Assembly: GCF_000379025.1 (NCBI RefSeq)
Contig: NZ_KB900623.1
Location: 309,327-373,326, forward strand
Reading direction: 5' to 3'
Source of the DNA: Orenia marismortui DSM 5156
GTDB taxonomy: Bacteria > Bacillota > Halanaerobiia > Halobacteroidales > Halobacteroidaceae
DNA: 64,000 nt
Part shown: positions 25,900-34,336 of the stretch, piece by piece
Layout: the number at the start of each line of letters is the position of its first letter
How positions within the stretch are numbered: position 1 is the stretch's first letter
Notes under the pieces: model-generated
The model's input: the letters and a program-made list of their open reading frames with translations, nothing else
Told to the model about the DNA's origin: nothing
The model's database searches: none
Made by a program: the position numbers and the translations under genes

Positions 25900-26595
25900 A
25901 TGAGAAAATCTAGATTGAATATTAATCAAGAGGTTAGTATAGAAATAACAGAAGGTTCTCATAAAGGAAGTTATAAATCTAAAGTTTTAGATTTTGATAA
26001 AAAATTTATAGAACTAGAATTACCTTTTGATGAAGATAATAATCCTCTACCACTAAAAAAGAAGACAGGTTTAGTTGTTTTTTTTAATACTTCTACTGCA
26101 TTATATAAGTTTGAATCTACTGTAAAAAAGAGAAAGAAAAAGCCTGTTTATTCTTTAGTAATTTATAACACTAATAAATTCCAAAGAATTCAAAGAAGAT
26201 GTTTTGTTAGGATACCTATTCAAGAAGAGATTGGATATCGAGTTGTATCTTATCAGAACATAGAAAAAAAGGTTGATTTAGTAACAGATGATAAAGAATT
26301 CAAAAGAGCTAACACCATGGACATAAGTGGTGGAGGCTTGATGCTTGCTTTGAAAGATTTGGGTGAGATTACTAAAGGACGGATGTTAGAAATAAATTTA
26401 AATTTTATAAATTTGCCTATTAATATACTTAATGGAGAGGTTGTAAGAGTTCAAAGAAAAGAGATATTTAATGAGAACTCAAGCACTTATTTACTAGGGG
26501 TTAAATTTGTAAATATCCCAAAAGATGTCAGAGAAGAAATAATTGAATGGGTATTCTCTAAACAGAGGGAATTAAGGAAAAAAGGTTTAATATAA
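25900..26595 (+). CDS. PilZ-domain protein (YcgR-like), second of a pair
   Basis: It has 231 residues with the same two-domain layout as its upstream neighbour. An N-terminal YcgR-N-like part (about 1-90) opens with RLNINQEVSIEITEGSHKG. The PilZ domain has intact R100-x-x-x-R104 (RCFVR) and D141-x-S-G-G-G (DISGGG). The two genes look like an old tandem duplication: the same size class and near-identical C-terminal ten residues, but divergent elsewhere. GGGGG precedes the ATG. Different c-di-GMP affinities or partners are possible. Confidence 0.93.
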   Translation: MRKSRLNINQEVSIEITEGSHKGSYKSKVLDFDKKFIELELPFDEDNNPLPLKKKTGLVVFFNTSTALYKFESTVKKRKKKPVYSLVIYNTNKFQRIQRRCFVRIPIQEEIGYRVVSYQNIEKKVDLVTDDKEFKRANTMDISGGGLMLALKDLGEITKGRMLEINLNFINLPINILNGEVVRVQRKEIFNENSSTYLLGVKFVNIPKDVREEIIEWVFSKQRELRKKGLI

Positions 26596-26629
26596 TTTTT
26601 GTAGAAAAGTAATATAAGAGGTGAAATAA

Positions 26630-27265
26630 ATGAGTAATTTAGATGATAAACTATCTAAATTGGGACCTATACAATTAGATGCTTTAAGAGAAGTAGCTAG
26701 TATAGGTGCAGGAAATGCTGCTACTTCTCTTTCGGAAATGTTAAATAATAAGATAGATATGAAAGTTCCTAAAGTAAGTATTTTGCCTGTTGATCAGGTT
26801 CCTGAAATGATGGGAGGAGTAGAAAATTTAATAACTGCTGTATTAGTTAGAATAAAGGGTGATATTAATGGTGGAGTATTGTTTACTTTAGATACTTCAA
26901 GTGCTAATACATTACTTTCTTTACTTATTGGGGAAAAGGTTAATATAGAAGATAGTATAGGAGAAATTGAAGATTCAGCTCTTAAAGAAATAGCCAATAT
27001 TTTAACTGGGTCAAATTTAAATGCATTTTCTCAGATGCTTGATATTCAGATTAAGCCAGAGGTACCATCTTTAGCTTATGATATGGCTGGAGCAATTTTA
27101 GAAGTAGCATTTATAGAGTTAGGTCAAATAGGAGATTATTCTTTGGTTATTGAGACTGAAGTTTCAGGTAGTATAGCTGAAGAAATTAAAGGGCATTTTT
27201 TCTTGATTCCAGACCCTGATTCTTTAGATGTGATATTAACTAAGTTGGGTGTTTTAGTTGACTAA
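26630..27265 (+). CDS. cheC: CheC, CheY-P phosphatase and CheD partner
   Basis: It has 211 residues with two CheC repeats. The second catalytic motif is intact (E120-x-x-N123, KEIANILTGSN). The first reads E21-V-A-S24: the usual asparagine is a serine. In B. subtilis CheC the second site carries most activity, so function may be kept. The gene overlaps cheD by 8 bases, so CheC and CheD, which bind each other in adaptation, are co-translated. AGGTG precedes the ATG. Confidence 0.95.
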   Translation: MSNLDDKLSKLGPIQLDALREVASIGAGNAATSLSEMLNNKIDMKVPKVSILPVDQVPEMMGGVENLITAVLVRIKGDINGGVLFTLDTSSANTLLSLLIGEKVNIEDSIGEIEDSALKEIANILTGSNLNAFSQMLDIQIKPEVPSLAYDMAGAILEVAFIELGQIGDYSLVIETEVSGSIAEEIKGHFFLIPDPDSLDVILTKLGVLVD

Positions 27266-27746
27266 AAATAAGATTCGAGTAAGAATGGCTGATTTAAAGG
27301 TTGGTAATAAAGATGATATTATTATTACATCTGGTTTAGGATCTTGTGTAGGTTTAACTTTATATGATAATAAATCCCAAATAGGTGGAATGGCACATAT
27401 TATGCTACCTGAATGTCCTAGTAATAGAAAGCAGGGTAAGCCTGAAAAGTATGCAGATACAGCTATAGAGATATTGATTGATAAATTACAGAAAAAAGGA
27501 GCTAATACTAGGGGTTTAGAAGCAAAAATGGCTGGTGGAGCTCAAATGTTTAATTTCTCCAATTCTAACGATCGAATAAGAATTGGAGATCGTAATATTG
27601 AAGCAGTAGAAAAAATTTTAAGAAGTAAAAATATTCCCATAATAGGAGCAGAGGTTAGAGAAAATTATGGGAGGACAATGGAATTATATAATGATACTGG
27701 AAAAGTAATTATTAAGACAGTAAAGCATGACAATATTGTGTTATAA
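27258..27746 (+). CDS. cheD: CheD, chemoreceptor glutamine deamidase
   Basis: It has 162 residues. Deamidates receptor glutamines and is regulated by CheC. The catalytic cysteine C30 (GLGSCVGLTLYD) and histidine H47 (GGMAHIMLPE) are both present. A TTG start at 27258 lies inside cheC. Receptors, CheA, CheW and CheY are not in the window, so the partners must be encoded elsewhere. Confidence 0.95.
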   Translation: MTKNKIRVRMADLKVGNKDDIIITSGLGSCVGLTLYDNKSQIGGMAHIMLPECPSNRKQGKPEKYADTAIEILIDKLQKKGANTRGLEAKMAGGAQMFNFSNSNDRIRIGDRNIEAVEKILRSKNIPIIGAEVRENYGRTMELYNDTGKVIIKTVKHDNIVL

Positions 27747-27816
27747 GGTGATTTTTTAATATTAAAACTGATACTTTATTATAGGGAAATAAAAATATAA
27801 AGGGGGAATATAAATC

Positions 27817-28206
27817 ATGAGTTCCCTTTCACAGAAACTGATGTTATTATTTTTATTTGTAGCTATGGTTATAGTTTTATTGGTATCTATAGTTATTAAT
27901 TTAGATTGGTTGACAACATTAAAGAGATTAGCGATTGGTGGATTTTTATTTAGTATAATTGGTGGAATGATAGGACAATTACTATCTAATAATTTAGATA
28001 TTAATGGGGATTTAAGTGGAAATATCATAAATGAAGAGGTAGTGTCTAATAAGAAAACAAATATCAGTGATGATTTATCTCAAGACAATGGAGAAGATAT
28101 GGTGCCCTTAGAATTTCAAAAGTTAAATGAAGAGGAAGAAACAATGAATATAATTAATGAAGATACAGATAAAATTGCAGAAGTTATTCAAGGTATGAGT
28201 AAGTAA
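27817..28206 (+). CDS. Small two-helix membrane protein between cheD and sigD
   Basis: It has 129 residues and I do not recognise a family. Two membrane helices (about 7-28 and 38-58) are joined by a short loop, then a soluble acidic tail rich in N, D and E. GGGGGA precedes the ATG. Membrane proteins with a short soluble tail are common at this position in Firmicutes fla operons, often annotated only as hypothetical. A link to SigD, chemotaxis or motor control is inference from position. Confidence 0.75.
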   Translation: MSSLSQKLMLLFLFVAMVIVLLVSIVINLDWLTTLKRLAIGGFLFSIIGGMIGQLLSNNLDINGDLSGNIINEEVVSNKKTNISDDLSQDNGEDMVPLEFQKLNEEEETMNIINEDTDKIAEVIQGMSK

Positions 28207-28229
28207 TGAGTATTAGGAGGCATCCTTAA

Positions 28230-29012
28230 ATGGTAGAATTAGATAGTGCAACTGAAAAATTATTATGGGATAAATATAAGTCTGATAATTGCCAACAAGC
28301 CAAAGAAGAATTAATTTTAAATTATATACCTTTAGTTAAATATGTTGTTAGTAAAATTATTGTGAAAATTCCTGATAAATTTACTTTTGATGATTTACTA
28401 AGTTATGGTTTATTGGGTTTGATGGATGCTATGGAAAGATTTGATATAAAACGTGGAATCAAATTTTCTACTTATGCTGTTCCTAGAGTAAAGGGAGCAA
28501 TATATGATGAAATTAGAAAATTAGATTGGGTTCCACAATCAGTTAGAAGAAAGTCTAAAAATCTTACTGCTGCGTATAGTTCTTTGAGAAAAAAGTTAGG
28601 AAGAAATCCAACAGATGAAGAGGTACAGAAAGAGTTAGGGCTATCTCAAAAAGAATTTTATAAGTTATTAACTGAGGTTAATATTCCTGAGAATGTATCA
28701 TTAGAGTCATTATTTACTCCTAGAGAGGGAGATAAAATCGAATTAAAAGATTTAATTAGTGACTCAGAAGATAAAGAACCTGATAATTTATTCTTTTATG
28801 ATGAAATAAAAGATATATTAGCAAAAACAATAGATAAATTACCAGAAAAGGAAAGGTTAGTTGTTGCTCTTTATTATTATGATGATCTAACTTTAACTGA
28901 GATTGGAGAAGTAATGGAACTTACAACTGCTCGAATTTCTCAATTGCATACAAAGGCTATTTTTAGATTAAGGGGACATTTAAGTAGAAAGAAGGATGTA
29001 TTAATCAGTTAG
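28230..29012 (+). CDS. sigD: SigD/FliA, flagellar sigma factor
   Basis: It has 260 residues and belongs to the sigma-28 (FliA/WhiG) group. Region 2 contains YIPLVKYVVSKI, DDLLSYGLLGLMDAMERFD and KFSTYAVPRVKGAIYDEIRK. Region 3 has NPTDEEVQKELGLS. Region 4 contains LPEKERLVVALYYYDDLTLTEIGEVM. It directs late genes such as filament and chemotaxis genes, none of which is in this window. AGGAGG lies close upstream of the ATG. No flgM anti-sigma gene is seen nearby. Confidence 0.96.
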   Translation: MVELDSATEKLLWDKYKSDNCQQAKEELILNYIPLVKYVVSKIIVKIPDKFTFDDLLSYGLLGLMDAMERFDIKRGIKFSTYAVPRVKGAIYDEIRKLDWVPQSVRRKSKNLTAAYSSLRKKLGRNPTDEEVQKELGLSQKEFYKLLTEVNIPENVSLESLFTPREGDKIELKDLISDSEDKEPDNLFFYDEIKDILAKTIDKLPEKERLVVALYYYDDLTLTEIGEVMELTTARISQLHTKAIFRLRGHLSRKKDVLIS

Positions 29013-29028
29013 AGGGGAGGGAAGTATT

Positions 29029-30840
29029 ATGTCAGAAGTAAAAAAGATTAGAGTTGAAGCTAAAAATAAAGAAGAAGCGTTAGAAAAGGCTTATAATAGT
29101 TTTAATGAAGAGGTGGAAAGGGATTTTAAGTTAGAAGATATTTCTTTAAATCTATTAGAAGAACATAAAAAAGTATTTGGATTATTTGGTAATAAATTAA
29201 TTTATGAAGCTATTTTAGAGTTAGAAGATGAAATAGAAAGTAAAGATGGGGATTTTGAAGTTGTAGTATGTGATGAAGGTATTTTTGTTGAAGTATATCA
29301 ACCTGAAGGTAATGGCAGAGAAGTTAGAATGGATATGATTGAAGAAGTAATAGAAGAGAAGAAGATAGTTGAAGTAGATTATGGAGCTATTAGTGAAGCA
29401 TTAACTTTAGATGGAGAAAGGGTCAAAATAGCAGAAAGAGATCATGATTTAGATCTTGATGCTGAGGTAAAAGTTGATATCAGTGATGATAAAATGGAAG
29501 CATATATCAGTTATACTCCACCTTTAGGTGGTAAAAAGTTAGATTTAAATCAGATGATAAAAAGATTGAATGATGAAGGTGTTGTTTTTGGAATAAAAGA
29601 GGAAGAGTTTGCTGCCAATTTTAACCCAAATGAATTAATAGAGCGTTTTTTAATAGCGACCGGTCAAGAACCAACCCCTGGTAAAGATGGGCAGATAAAT
29701 TTAAATTTTGATCTTAATAGAGAAAATAAGAAAGTTAATTTGAGAGAGGATGGTAGTGTTGATTTTCGTAATCTAGACAGGATAATAAATGTAGAAGCGG
29801 GAGATTTGCTAGCTACCAGAGAATTAGCTGTAGAAGGTAAGTCAGGAAAGAACGTAAAAGGTGAAACTGTTCCTCCTGAGCCTGTACAAGATGTAAAGAT
29901 ATCTGCAGGGGAGAATGTTAAATTAAGTGAAGATGGGATGTCTGCAATTGCTGAGATTGAAGGACAAGTTGTTTATGCTAAAGATACTATTAATGTATTG
30001 GATGTATATACAGTTAAAGGTGATGTTGATTTAACAACTGGAAATATAGATTTTAATGGTAGTGTAGTTGTAAATCAAAATGTAACTGAAGGTATGCAGA
30101 TTAAAGCTCAGGGAAATGTTTTAATTAAGGGAAGTGTCTATGGCGGAATCATAGAGGCAGAAGGTCAGGTAGTTATTAAAAAGGGCTTTGTTGGTGCAAT
30201 TAAAGGAGAAATTAGGGCTAAGGGAGATGTTGAAATTAAGTTTGTTGAAAATGCCTCGATTTTTACTGAGGGAAGTTTAATTGTGGAAGACGCAATTATG
30301 CATAGTAATATAGATGTTGGAGAAAAGGTAATAGTAAAAAAGAAGAAAGGTTTAATAGTTGGAGGTAAGGTTAGAGCTGCTAAGGAGATAGATGCTAAGA
30401 TTATCGGTTCTAACTTAGCTACACCAACAGAAATTTTTGTAGGTGTAACACCTGAATTAAGAGATGAATTTACAACAAAAGATGCCCTGTTTAAAGATAA
30501 ACAAGATAAATTAGACCAAATTATTAAGAATATAAAGCTGCTTAAAAAACAGAGAGAAGAAAACGCTGGGAAGTTGTCCCCTAAAAAACAGGATTTATTA
30601 AATCAATTAACTAGAGCAAGATTTTCGATTGCTTCTGAAATCGAAAAAATCAAAGCAGAGCGTAATGATTTAGCTGATAAATTAAAAGAAAGTAAGGAAG
30701 GGAAAGTTAAAGCTAGTGATACATTATATTCTGGTGTTTTATTAACTATGGGAACATCTATGAAAAAAATTGACGAGTCTAAAGAAAGAGTTCAATACTA
30801 TATTGATAATGGTGAGGTTAAATCAAAACCTTATTCATAG
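29029..30840 (+). CDS. FapA family protein (DUF342)
   Basis: It has 603 residues. The N-terminal about 65 residues resemble a Jag-N/KOW-like module (IRVEAKNKEEALEKAYNSF). Then comes the DUF342 core, a beta-helix of repeating G-x-V turns (for example GNVLIKGSVYGGIIEAEGQV) across about 320-470. A coiled coil closes it (about 485-570). FapA proteins are found with flagellar genes in Firmicutes and Vibrio and have been linked to flagellar assembly or polar targeting; the biochemical role is not fixed. GGAGGG precedes the ATG. Confidence 0.9.
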   Translation: MSEVKKIRVEAKNKEEALEKAYNSFNEEVERDFKLEDISLNLLEEHKKVFGLFGNKLIYEAILELEDEIESKDGDFEVVVCDEGIFVEVYQPEGNGREVRMDMIEEVIEEKKIVEVDYGAISEALTLDGERVKIAERDHDLDLDAEVKVDISDDKMEAYISYTPPLGGKKLDLNQMIKRLNDEGVVFGIKEEEFAANFNPNELIERFLIATGQEPTPGKDGQINLNFDLNRENKKVNLREDGSVDFRNLDRIINVEAGDLLATRELAVEGKSGKNVKGETVPPEPVQDVKISAGENVKLSEDGMSAIAEIEGQVVYAKDTINVLDVYTVKGDVDLTTGNIDFNGSVVVNQNVTEGMQIKAQGNVLIKGSVYGGIIEAEGQVVIKKGFVGAIKGEIRAKGDVEIKFVENASIFTEGSLIVEDAIMHSNIDVGEKVIVKKKKGLIVGGKVRAAKEIDAKIIGSNLATPTEIFVGVTPELRDEFTTKDALFKDKQDKLDQIIKNIKLLKKQREENAGKLSPKKQDLLNQLTRARFSIASEIEKIKAERNDLADKLKESKEGKVKASDTLYSGVLLTMGTSMKKIDESKERVQYYIDNGEVKSKPYS

Positions 30841-30851
30841 GAGGTGGAAAT

Positions 30852-31169
30852 ATGGTAGAACCTATTAACCCTAAGACCATACTTCCTCGTTCTTTACAGG
30901 TTAGCAAACTAGAACAAAATAGGAAAATGAAGCCTAATGTCAATTATAATCAATTATCCCAGGACTTACAAGAGAAGAGTGTGAAGAAAAGGGAAAGAGT
31001 TAAAAAATCTGAAGAGACAGAGTATAAGAAAATTAAGGATGAAGAAAAGAGTAAGCAACAGAAAAGACATAATAATAAAAGAAATGAAGATGAAGAAACA
31101 GATGATAATCAGGCAAAAAAAGATAAGAATTTAGTTAGTAGAGGTCGACATATTGATATCAAGGTATAA
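30852..31169 (+). CDS. Small highly charged protein of the flagellar operon tail
   Basis: It has 105 residues and is not recognised as a family. About half the residues are K, R, E or D, with many Q and N, and no membrane segment. It is probably intrinsically disordered or helical. Residues about 8-20 (KTILPRSLQVSKL) are the only hydrophobic patch. GGAGGTG precedes the ATG. Similar short charged genes follow fapA-type genes in Firmicutes fla operons; I cannot name a function. Confidence 0.75.
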   Translation: MVEPINPKTILPRSLQVSKLEQNRKMKPNVNYNQLSQDLQEKSVKKRERVKKSEETEYKKIKDEEKSKQQKRHNNKRNEDEETDDNQAKKDKNLVSRGRHIDIKV

Positions 31170-31184
31170 TTGGAGGTAATAAAT

Positions 31185-31700
31185 TTGGAATATATATTGT
31201 TTGTTGCCGGAATAGTAATAATTTTTATTTCTTTATTTTTAACTCATAGAGCTCAATCTGATAATGATCAGTATTTTTTAGAGAATGAAATGATTTCAAA
31301 AGTTAGAATTTTAAAGAAAGATTTAGAAAGTAAGTTAGAGAATATATCCAAAAATAAGAATGATTTTAACCATATATTAAATAATGAATTAAATAATAAT
31401 GTTCAAAAAAAAGAATTAGCTATATTAAATGAAAAGCTTGAAGAATTAATTTTTAAAGTAGAAGAATTTGAATTTAAATTAGAGGGTATATCTGAAAGAC
31501 TAAATCATAGTAATAATCTATCTAAATTGGATAACATAGAAAAAACACCATTAAACAACGCTGATAAAAATAATGAATATCAAGAAATAAAAAAGTTAAT
31601 AGATCAAGGTTTAAGTATAGTAGAGGTAGCTCAAAAATTAGATATGGGAAGCCGTGAAGTGGAGTTAATATATAAATTTAATAGTCGGAGGGAAATTTAA
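31185..31700 (+). CDS. DUF6115-like membrane protein (SwrB-like position)
   Basis: The start is TTG 31185, because GGAGG (31172-31176) lies upstream; the earlier in-frame TTG 31170 overlaps that site. It has 171 residues. A membrane helix is at about 2-20, then a long coiled coil (35-120). A C-terminal helix-turn-helix-like motif follows (IKKLIDQGLSIVEVAQKLDM, then SREVELIYKF). The same motif ends SwrB/YlxL, the protein next to sigD in Bacillus that activates flagellar export assembly. It is related in layout, and identity as SwrB is not claimed. Confidence 0.8.
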   Translation: MEYILFVAGIVIIFISLFLTHRAQSDNDQYFLENEMISKVRILKKDLESKLENISKNKNDFNHILNNELNNNVQKKELAILNEKLEELIFKVEEFEFKLEGISERLNHSNNLSKLDNIEKTPLNNADKNNEYQEIKKLIDQGLSIVEVAQKLDMGSREVELIYKFNSRREI

Positions 31701-32338
31701 TGTTACGTCATACTCTATTAGGAATAGGTATTACATTAATATTAGTCTCGCTACTGTTGATTGGTTTTAATATTAACTTTGAAAAAAATACTACTATACC
31801 AAAAGAAAAGATTATAAAAGAAGCAAAAAAGTTAGGTATGAGTTTTCCTGGAGAAGAATATGGTAATGAAATCAGCCTGGAAAAGGATTTTAATTTAGAA
31901 AAAGCACTATTGCAATTAGAGATAGATAATCCTTTAGAGCAAGAAGGTAATCAAAGTGACAATTCAAATCACAATCAGCAGAAAATTAAAGACAATAGAC
32001 AAGAGGATATAGTTAATAAAGATTTAACAGAAACTAAGGAAAGAGAAGCAGATAAAAAAGATTTAAATCAAAAATTAAAAGAGCAGCTAAAAACAGAACT
32101 TAAAAAAGAGATAATAGAAGAATTAGAGCATCAAAAAGTATTATTAAAGATACCTCAAGGGATATCTAGTAGGGATGTTGCAACTTTATTAGAGCATAAA
32201 GGACTCATTCAAGATAAAAAGAAGTTTATACTATTACTAGAAAAGTTAGAGCTTGAAACCAAAATAAAAGCGGGTACCTATTCAATTAAATTACCAATAG
32301 AAACCAAGGAATTACTATTAATGTTAACATCTAAATAA
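31700..32338 (+). CDS. Membrane-anchored MltG-N-like (LysM-like) protein
   Basis: It has 212 residues. One membrane helix is at about 5-25, followed by a long charged coiled-coil spacer. The C-terminal domain (about 150-212) contains LLKIPQGISSRDVATLLEHK and KIKAGTYSIKLPIETKELL. That pattern matches the N-terminal substrate/LysM-like module of MltG (YceG) endolytic transglycosylases, but the catalytic half is absent. It may bind peptidoglycan or act near the motor. The ATG overlaps the previous stop by one base. It is the last gene of the flagellar operon; no terminator is apparent before rpsB. Confidence 0.75.
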   Translation: MLRHTLLGIGITLILVSLLLIGFNINFEKNTTIPKEKIIKEAKKLGMSFPGEEYGNEISLEKDFNLEKALLQLEIDNPLEQEGNQSDNSNHNQQKIKDNRQEDIVNKDLTETKEREADKKDLNQKLKEQLKTELKKEIIEELEHQKVLLKIPQGISSRDVATLLEHKGLIQDKKKFILLLEKLELETKIKAGTYSIKLPIETKELLLMLTSK

Positions 32339-32362
32339 TTAAAAATAAATTAAATAATTTTA

Positions 32363-32391
32363 TTGATATTATTTTTAACATGTGGTATACT
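32363..32391 (+). promoter_or_regulatory. sigma-A-type promoter of rpsB-tsf
   Basis: TTGATA (32363-32368) and TATACT (32386-32391) with 17 bp spacing. The extended -10 base pattern TGTGG precedes the -10 element. The start near 32398 leaves a leader of about 120 bases before rpsB. Confidence 0.8.
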
Positions 32392-32439
32392 ATCTAATGG
32401 TGTAAGAGAGAAAATCACAACACAACACACACTTTTGGA

Positions 32440-32473
32440 CTTTAATAAAGGTGCCCTTTGGGTCTTATTAAAG
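32440..32473 (+). promoter_or_regulatory. Structured rpsB leader hairpin
   Basis: CTTTAATAA (32440-32448) and TTATTAAAG (32465-32473) form a perfect 9-bp stem. The inner region can add a short GCCC/GGGT pairing (32453-32463). No T tract follows, so this is probably not a terminator. It lies between promoter and ribosome site, where S2 autoregulation would act; that function is inferred. Confidence 0.5.
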
Positions 32474-32519
32474 GCTGAAGAAAGTGGAGGATTAAAAACC
32501 GAGAGGAGGTGCTACATTA

Positions 32520-33257
32520 ATGGGTGTAGTTACTATGAAGCAATTACTAGAATCTGGAGTTCATTTTGGACATCAAACTAAAAGATGGAATCCAAAAATG
32601 AAGCCGTATATTTTTACGGAAAGAAATGGGATCTACATAGTGGATCTACAACAAACAGTTAAGTTGGCAGAAAAAGCTTATAACTATGTTCGTGAAATGG
32701 CTGCTGAAGGTAAAAATGTTCTATTTGTAGGAACTAAAAAGCAAGCTAAAGAAACAATTAAGCAGGAAGCTGAAAGATGTGGAATGCCTTATGTTAATGA
32801 ACGTTGGTTAGGTGGTATGTTAACTAACTATAAAACTATTCGTAAACGTATTAATCGTTTAGAAGAGTTGGAAAAGATGGAAGAGGAAGGTATCTTCGAA
32901 GTACTACCTAAGAAAGAAGTAATGCAATTAGAAAAAGAAAGAAATAAATTAGAACGTTTCTTAGGTGGAATTAGAGATATGAATGGTCTTCCAGATGTTC
33001 TTTTTGTTGTTGACCCTCGTAGAGAGGAAATTGCAGTAGCTGAAGCTAAGAAATTAGGTATCCCAGTGGTAGCTATTGTAGATACTAACTGTGATCCTGA
33101 TGACATTGATTATTTAATTCCAGGTAATGATGATGCTATTAGAGCGGTTAAATTATTAACTGGTGTTATCGCTGATGCAGTGGTAGAAGCTAATGAAGGT
33201 GAGCAAGTTCAAGCTGAAGAAGCAGAAGCTGCAGAAGTACAAAATAAAGATCAATAA
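32520..33257 (+). CDS. rpsB: Ribosomal protein S2
   Basis: 30S subunit protein, 245 residues. The conserved opening [20 protein letters not shown] and later [15 protein letters not shown] and [20 protein letters not shown] are diagnostic. ATG 32520 lies 7 to 9 bases after GAGGAGGTG. The C-terminal about 20 residues are an acidic tail common in Firmicutes S2. It is followed by an attenuator-like hairpin and tsf. Confidence 0.98.
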   Translation: MGVVTMKQLLESGVHFGHQTKRWNPKMKPYIFTERNGIYIVDLQQTVKLAEKAYNYVREMAAEGKNVLFVGTKKQAKETIKQEAERCGMPYVNERWLGGMLTNYKTIRKRINRLEELEKMEEEGIFEVLPKKEVMQLEKERNKLERFLGGIRDMNGLPDVLFVVDPRREEIAVAEAKKLGIPVVAIVDTNCDPDDIDYLIPGNDDAIRAVKLLTGVIADAVVEANEGEQVQAEEAEAAEVQNKDQ

Positions 33258-33267
33258 TAAAAATAAC

Positions 33268-33317
33268 AAAGGGCGTGTAGTAAGGATGTTAATCGTCCTT
33301 ATGAAGCGCCTTTTTTA
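33268..33317 (+). terminator. Partial terminator/attenuator between rpsB and tsf
   Basis: AAAGGGCG (33268-33275) can pair with CGCCTTTT (33307-33314). The stem encloses a second hairpin TAAGGA/TCCTTA near 33280-33301, and CTTTTTT follows. This could cut tsf output relative to rpsB, or simply punctuate the two messages. tsf lacks an obvious promoter of its own. Confidence 0.7.
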
Positions 33318-33339
33318 AATACTGGAGGAGGTTTTAATA

Positions 33340-34221
33340 ATGTCAATTACTACAGCGGATATAAAAGAATTAAGAGGATTAACAAATGCTGGTATTTTAG
33401 ATTGCAAAAAAGCTTTACAAGAAAATGATGGTGATATGGATAAAGCAGTTGAATATTTAAGAGAAAAGGGTATTGCTTCTGCTGAGAAAAAAGCTGGTAG
33501 AACTGCTGCTGAAGGGTTAGTAGCTTTTGAAAGTAAAGCTAATATAGCAGTAATCGCAGAAGTTAACTGTGAAACTGATTTTGTTGCAAAAAATGATAAT
33601 TTTAAAACTGTTGTGAATGAAATTTTATCTCATCTTTTGACTCAAAAGCCTGCAAGTGTAGATGAAGCACTTAAGCAAGAATTGAATGGTGAAGGTAAAG
33701 CTCTTCAAGAGTACTTAAAAGAATCAATTGCTAAAATTGGTGAAAATATTTCTCTAAGACGTTTTGAGATTCTTGAAAAATCTGATGATGAAATCTTTGG
33801 TACATATCTACATATGGGTGGGAATATTGGTGTCTTGACTCATATTGAAGGTGGAAATGAGGATGTAGCTAGAGATGTAGCTATGCATGTTGCTGCTTCT
33901 AATCCAAGTTATCTATCTAAAGGAGATGTTCCTGCTGAAGATCTTGAAAAAGAAAGAGAAATTCTTACAAAACAAGCACTTGAAGAAGGTAAGCCAGAGC
34001 ATATTGTAGAGAAAATGGTTGAAGGAAGATTAGGGAAATTCTATACTTTAAATTGCTTACTAGAACAAGAGTTTGTGAAAGATACTGATATTACTGTTCA
34101 AGAACTACTTAATAACAATGATGCTAAAATTAATGAATTTGTTCGTTATGAAGTAGGAGAAGGTATTGAAGTTGAAGAAGAGGACTTTGCTGCAGAAGTA
34201 ATGAGTGAAGTTAATAAGTAA
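33340..34221 (+). CDS. tsf: Elongation factor Ts
   Basis: Nucleotide exchange factor for EF-Tu. It has 293 residues, full length. The N-terminal UBA-like domain has [20 protein letters not shown]. The core has [17 protein letters not shown], and the second half has [12 protein letters not shown] and [17 protein letters not shown] precedes the ATG. A strong terminator follows. Confidence 0.98.
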   Translation: MSITTADIKELRGLTNAGILDCKKALQENDGDMDKAVEYLREKGIASAEKKAGRTAAEGLVAFESKANIAVIAEVNCETDFVAKNDNFKTVVNEILSHLLTQKPASVDEALKQELNGEGKALQEYLKESIAKIGENISLRRFEILEKSDDEIFGTYLHMGGNIGVLTHIEGGNEDVARDVAMHVAASNPSYLSKGDVPAEDLEKEREILTKQALEEGKPEHIVEKMVEGRLGKFYTLNCLLEQEFVKDTDITVQELLNNNDAKINEFVRYEVGEGIEVEEEDFAAEVMSEVNK

Positions 34222-34231
34222 AGATGAAGCT

Positions 34232-34262
34232 AAAAGAGAACACTTTAGTGTTCTCTTTTTTT
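34232..34262 (+). terminator. Intrinsic terminator after tsf
   Basis: AAAAGAGAACAC (34232-34243), TTTA loop, GTGTTCTCTTTT and a T tract to 34262. This is a textbook 12-bp stem with a U run, ending the rpsB-tsf unit. Confidence 0.95.
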
Positions 34263-34336
34263 GAAGTAAATTTTCATCATAAAAAGGAGTTTGGGTTATA
34301 TTATAGAAATATAAAAGATAACTGGGGGTTGAAGGG

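Noticed and set aside
27762-28028. Minus-strand frame across the cheD-membrane protein gap
   Set aside because: Antisense shadow of the small membrane gene; its sequence has no domain and lacks a ribosome site. The same applies to the other minus-strand frames in the window.
32363-32581. Open frame overlapping the rpsB promoter, leader and gene start
   Set aside because: It has no ribosome site, its first codons coincide with the rpsB -35 element, and it runs out of frame into rpsB.
34263-34336. pyrH promoter and CodY box (AATTTTCATCATAAA)
   Set aside because: A TATATT-like -10 exists without a matching -35, and the CodY-like string has five mismatches to the consensus.
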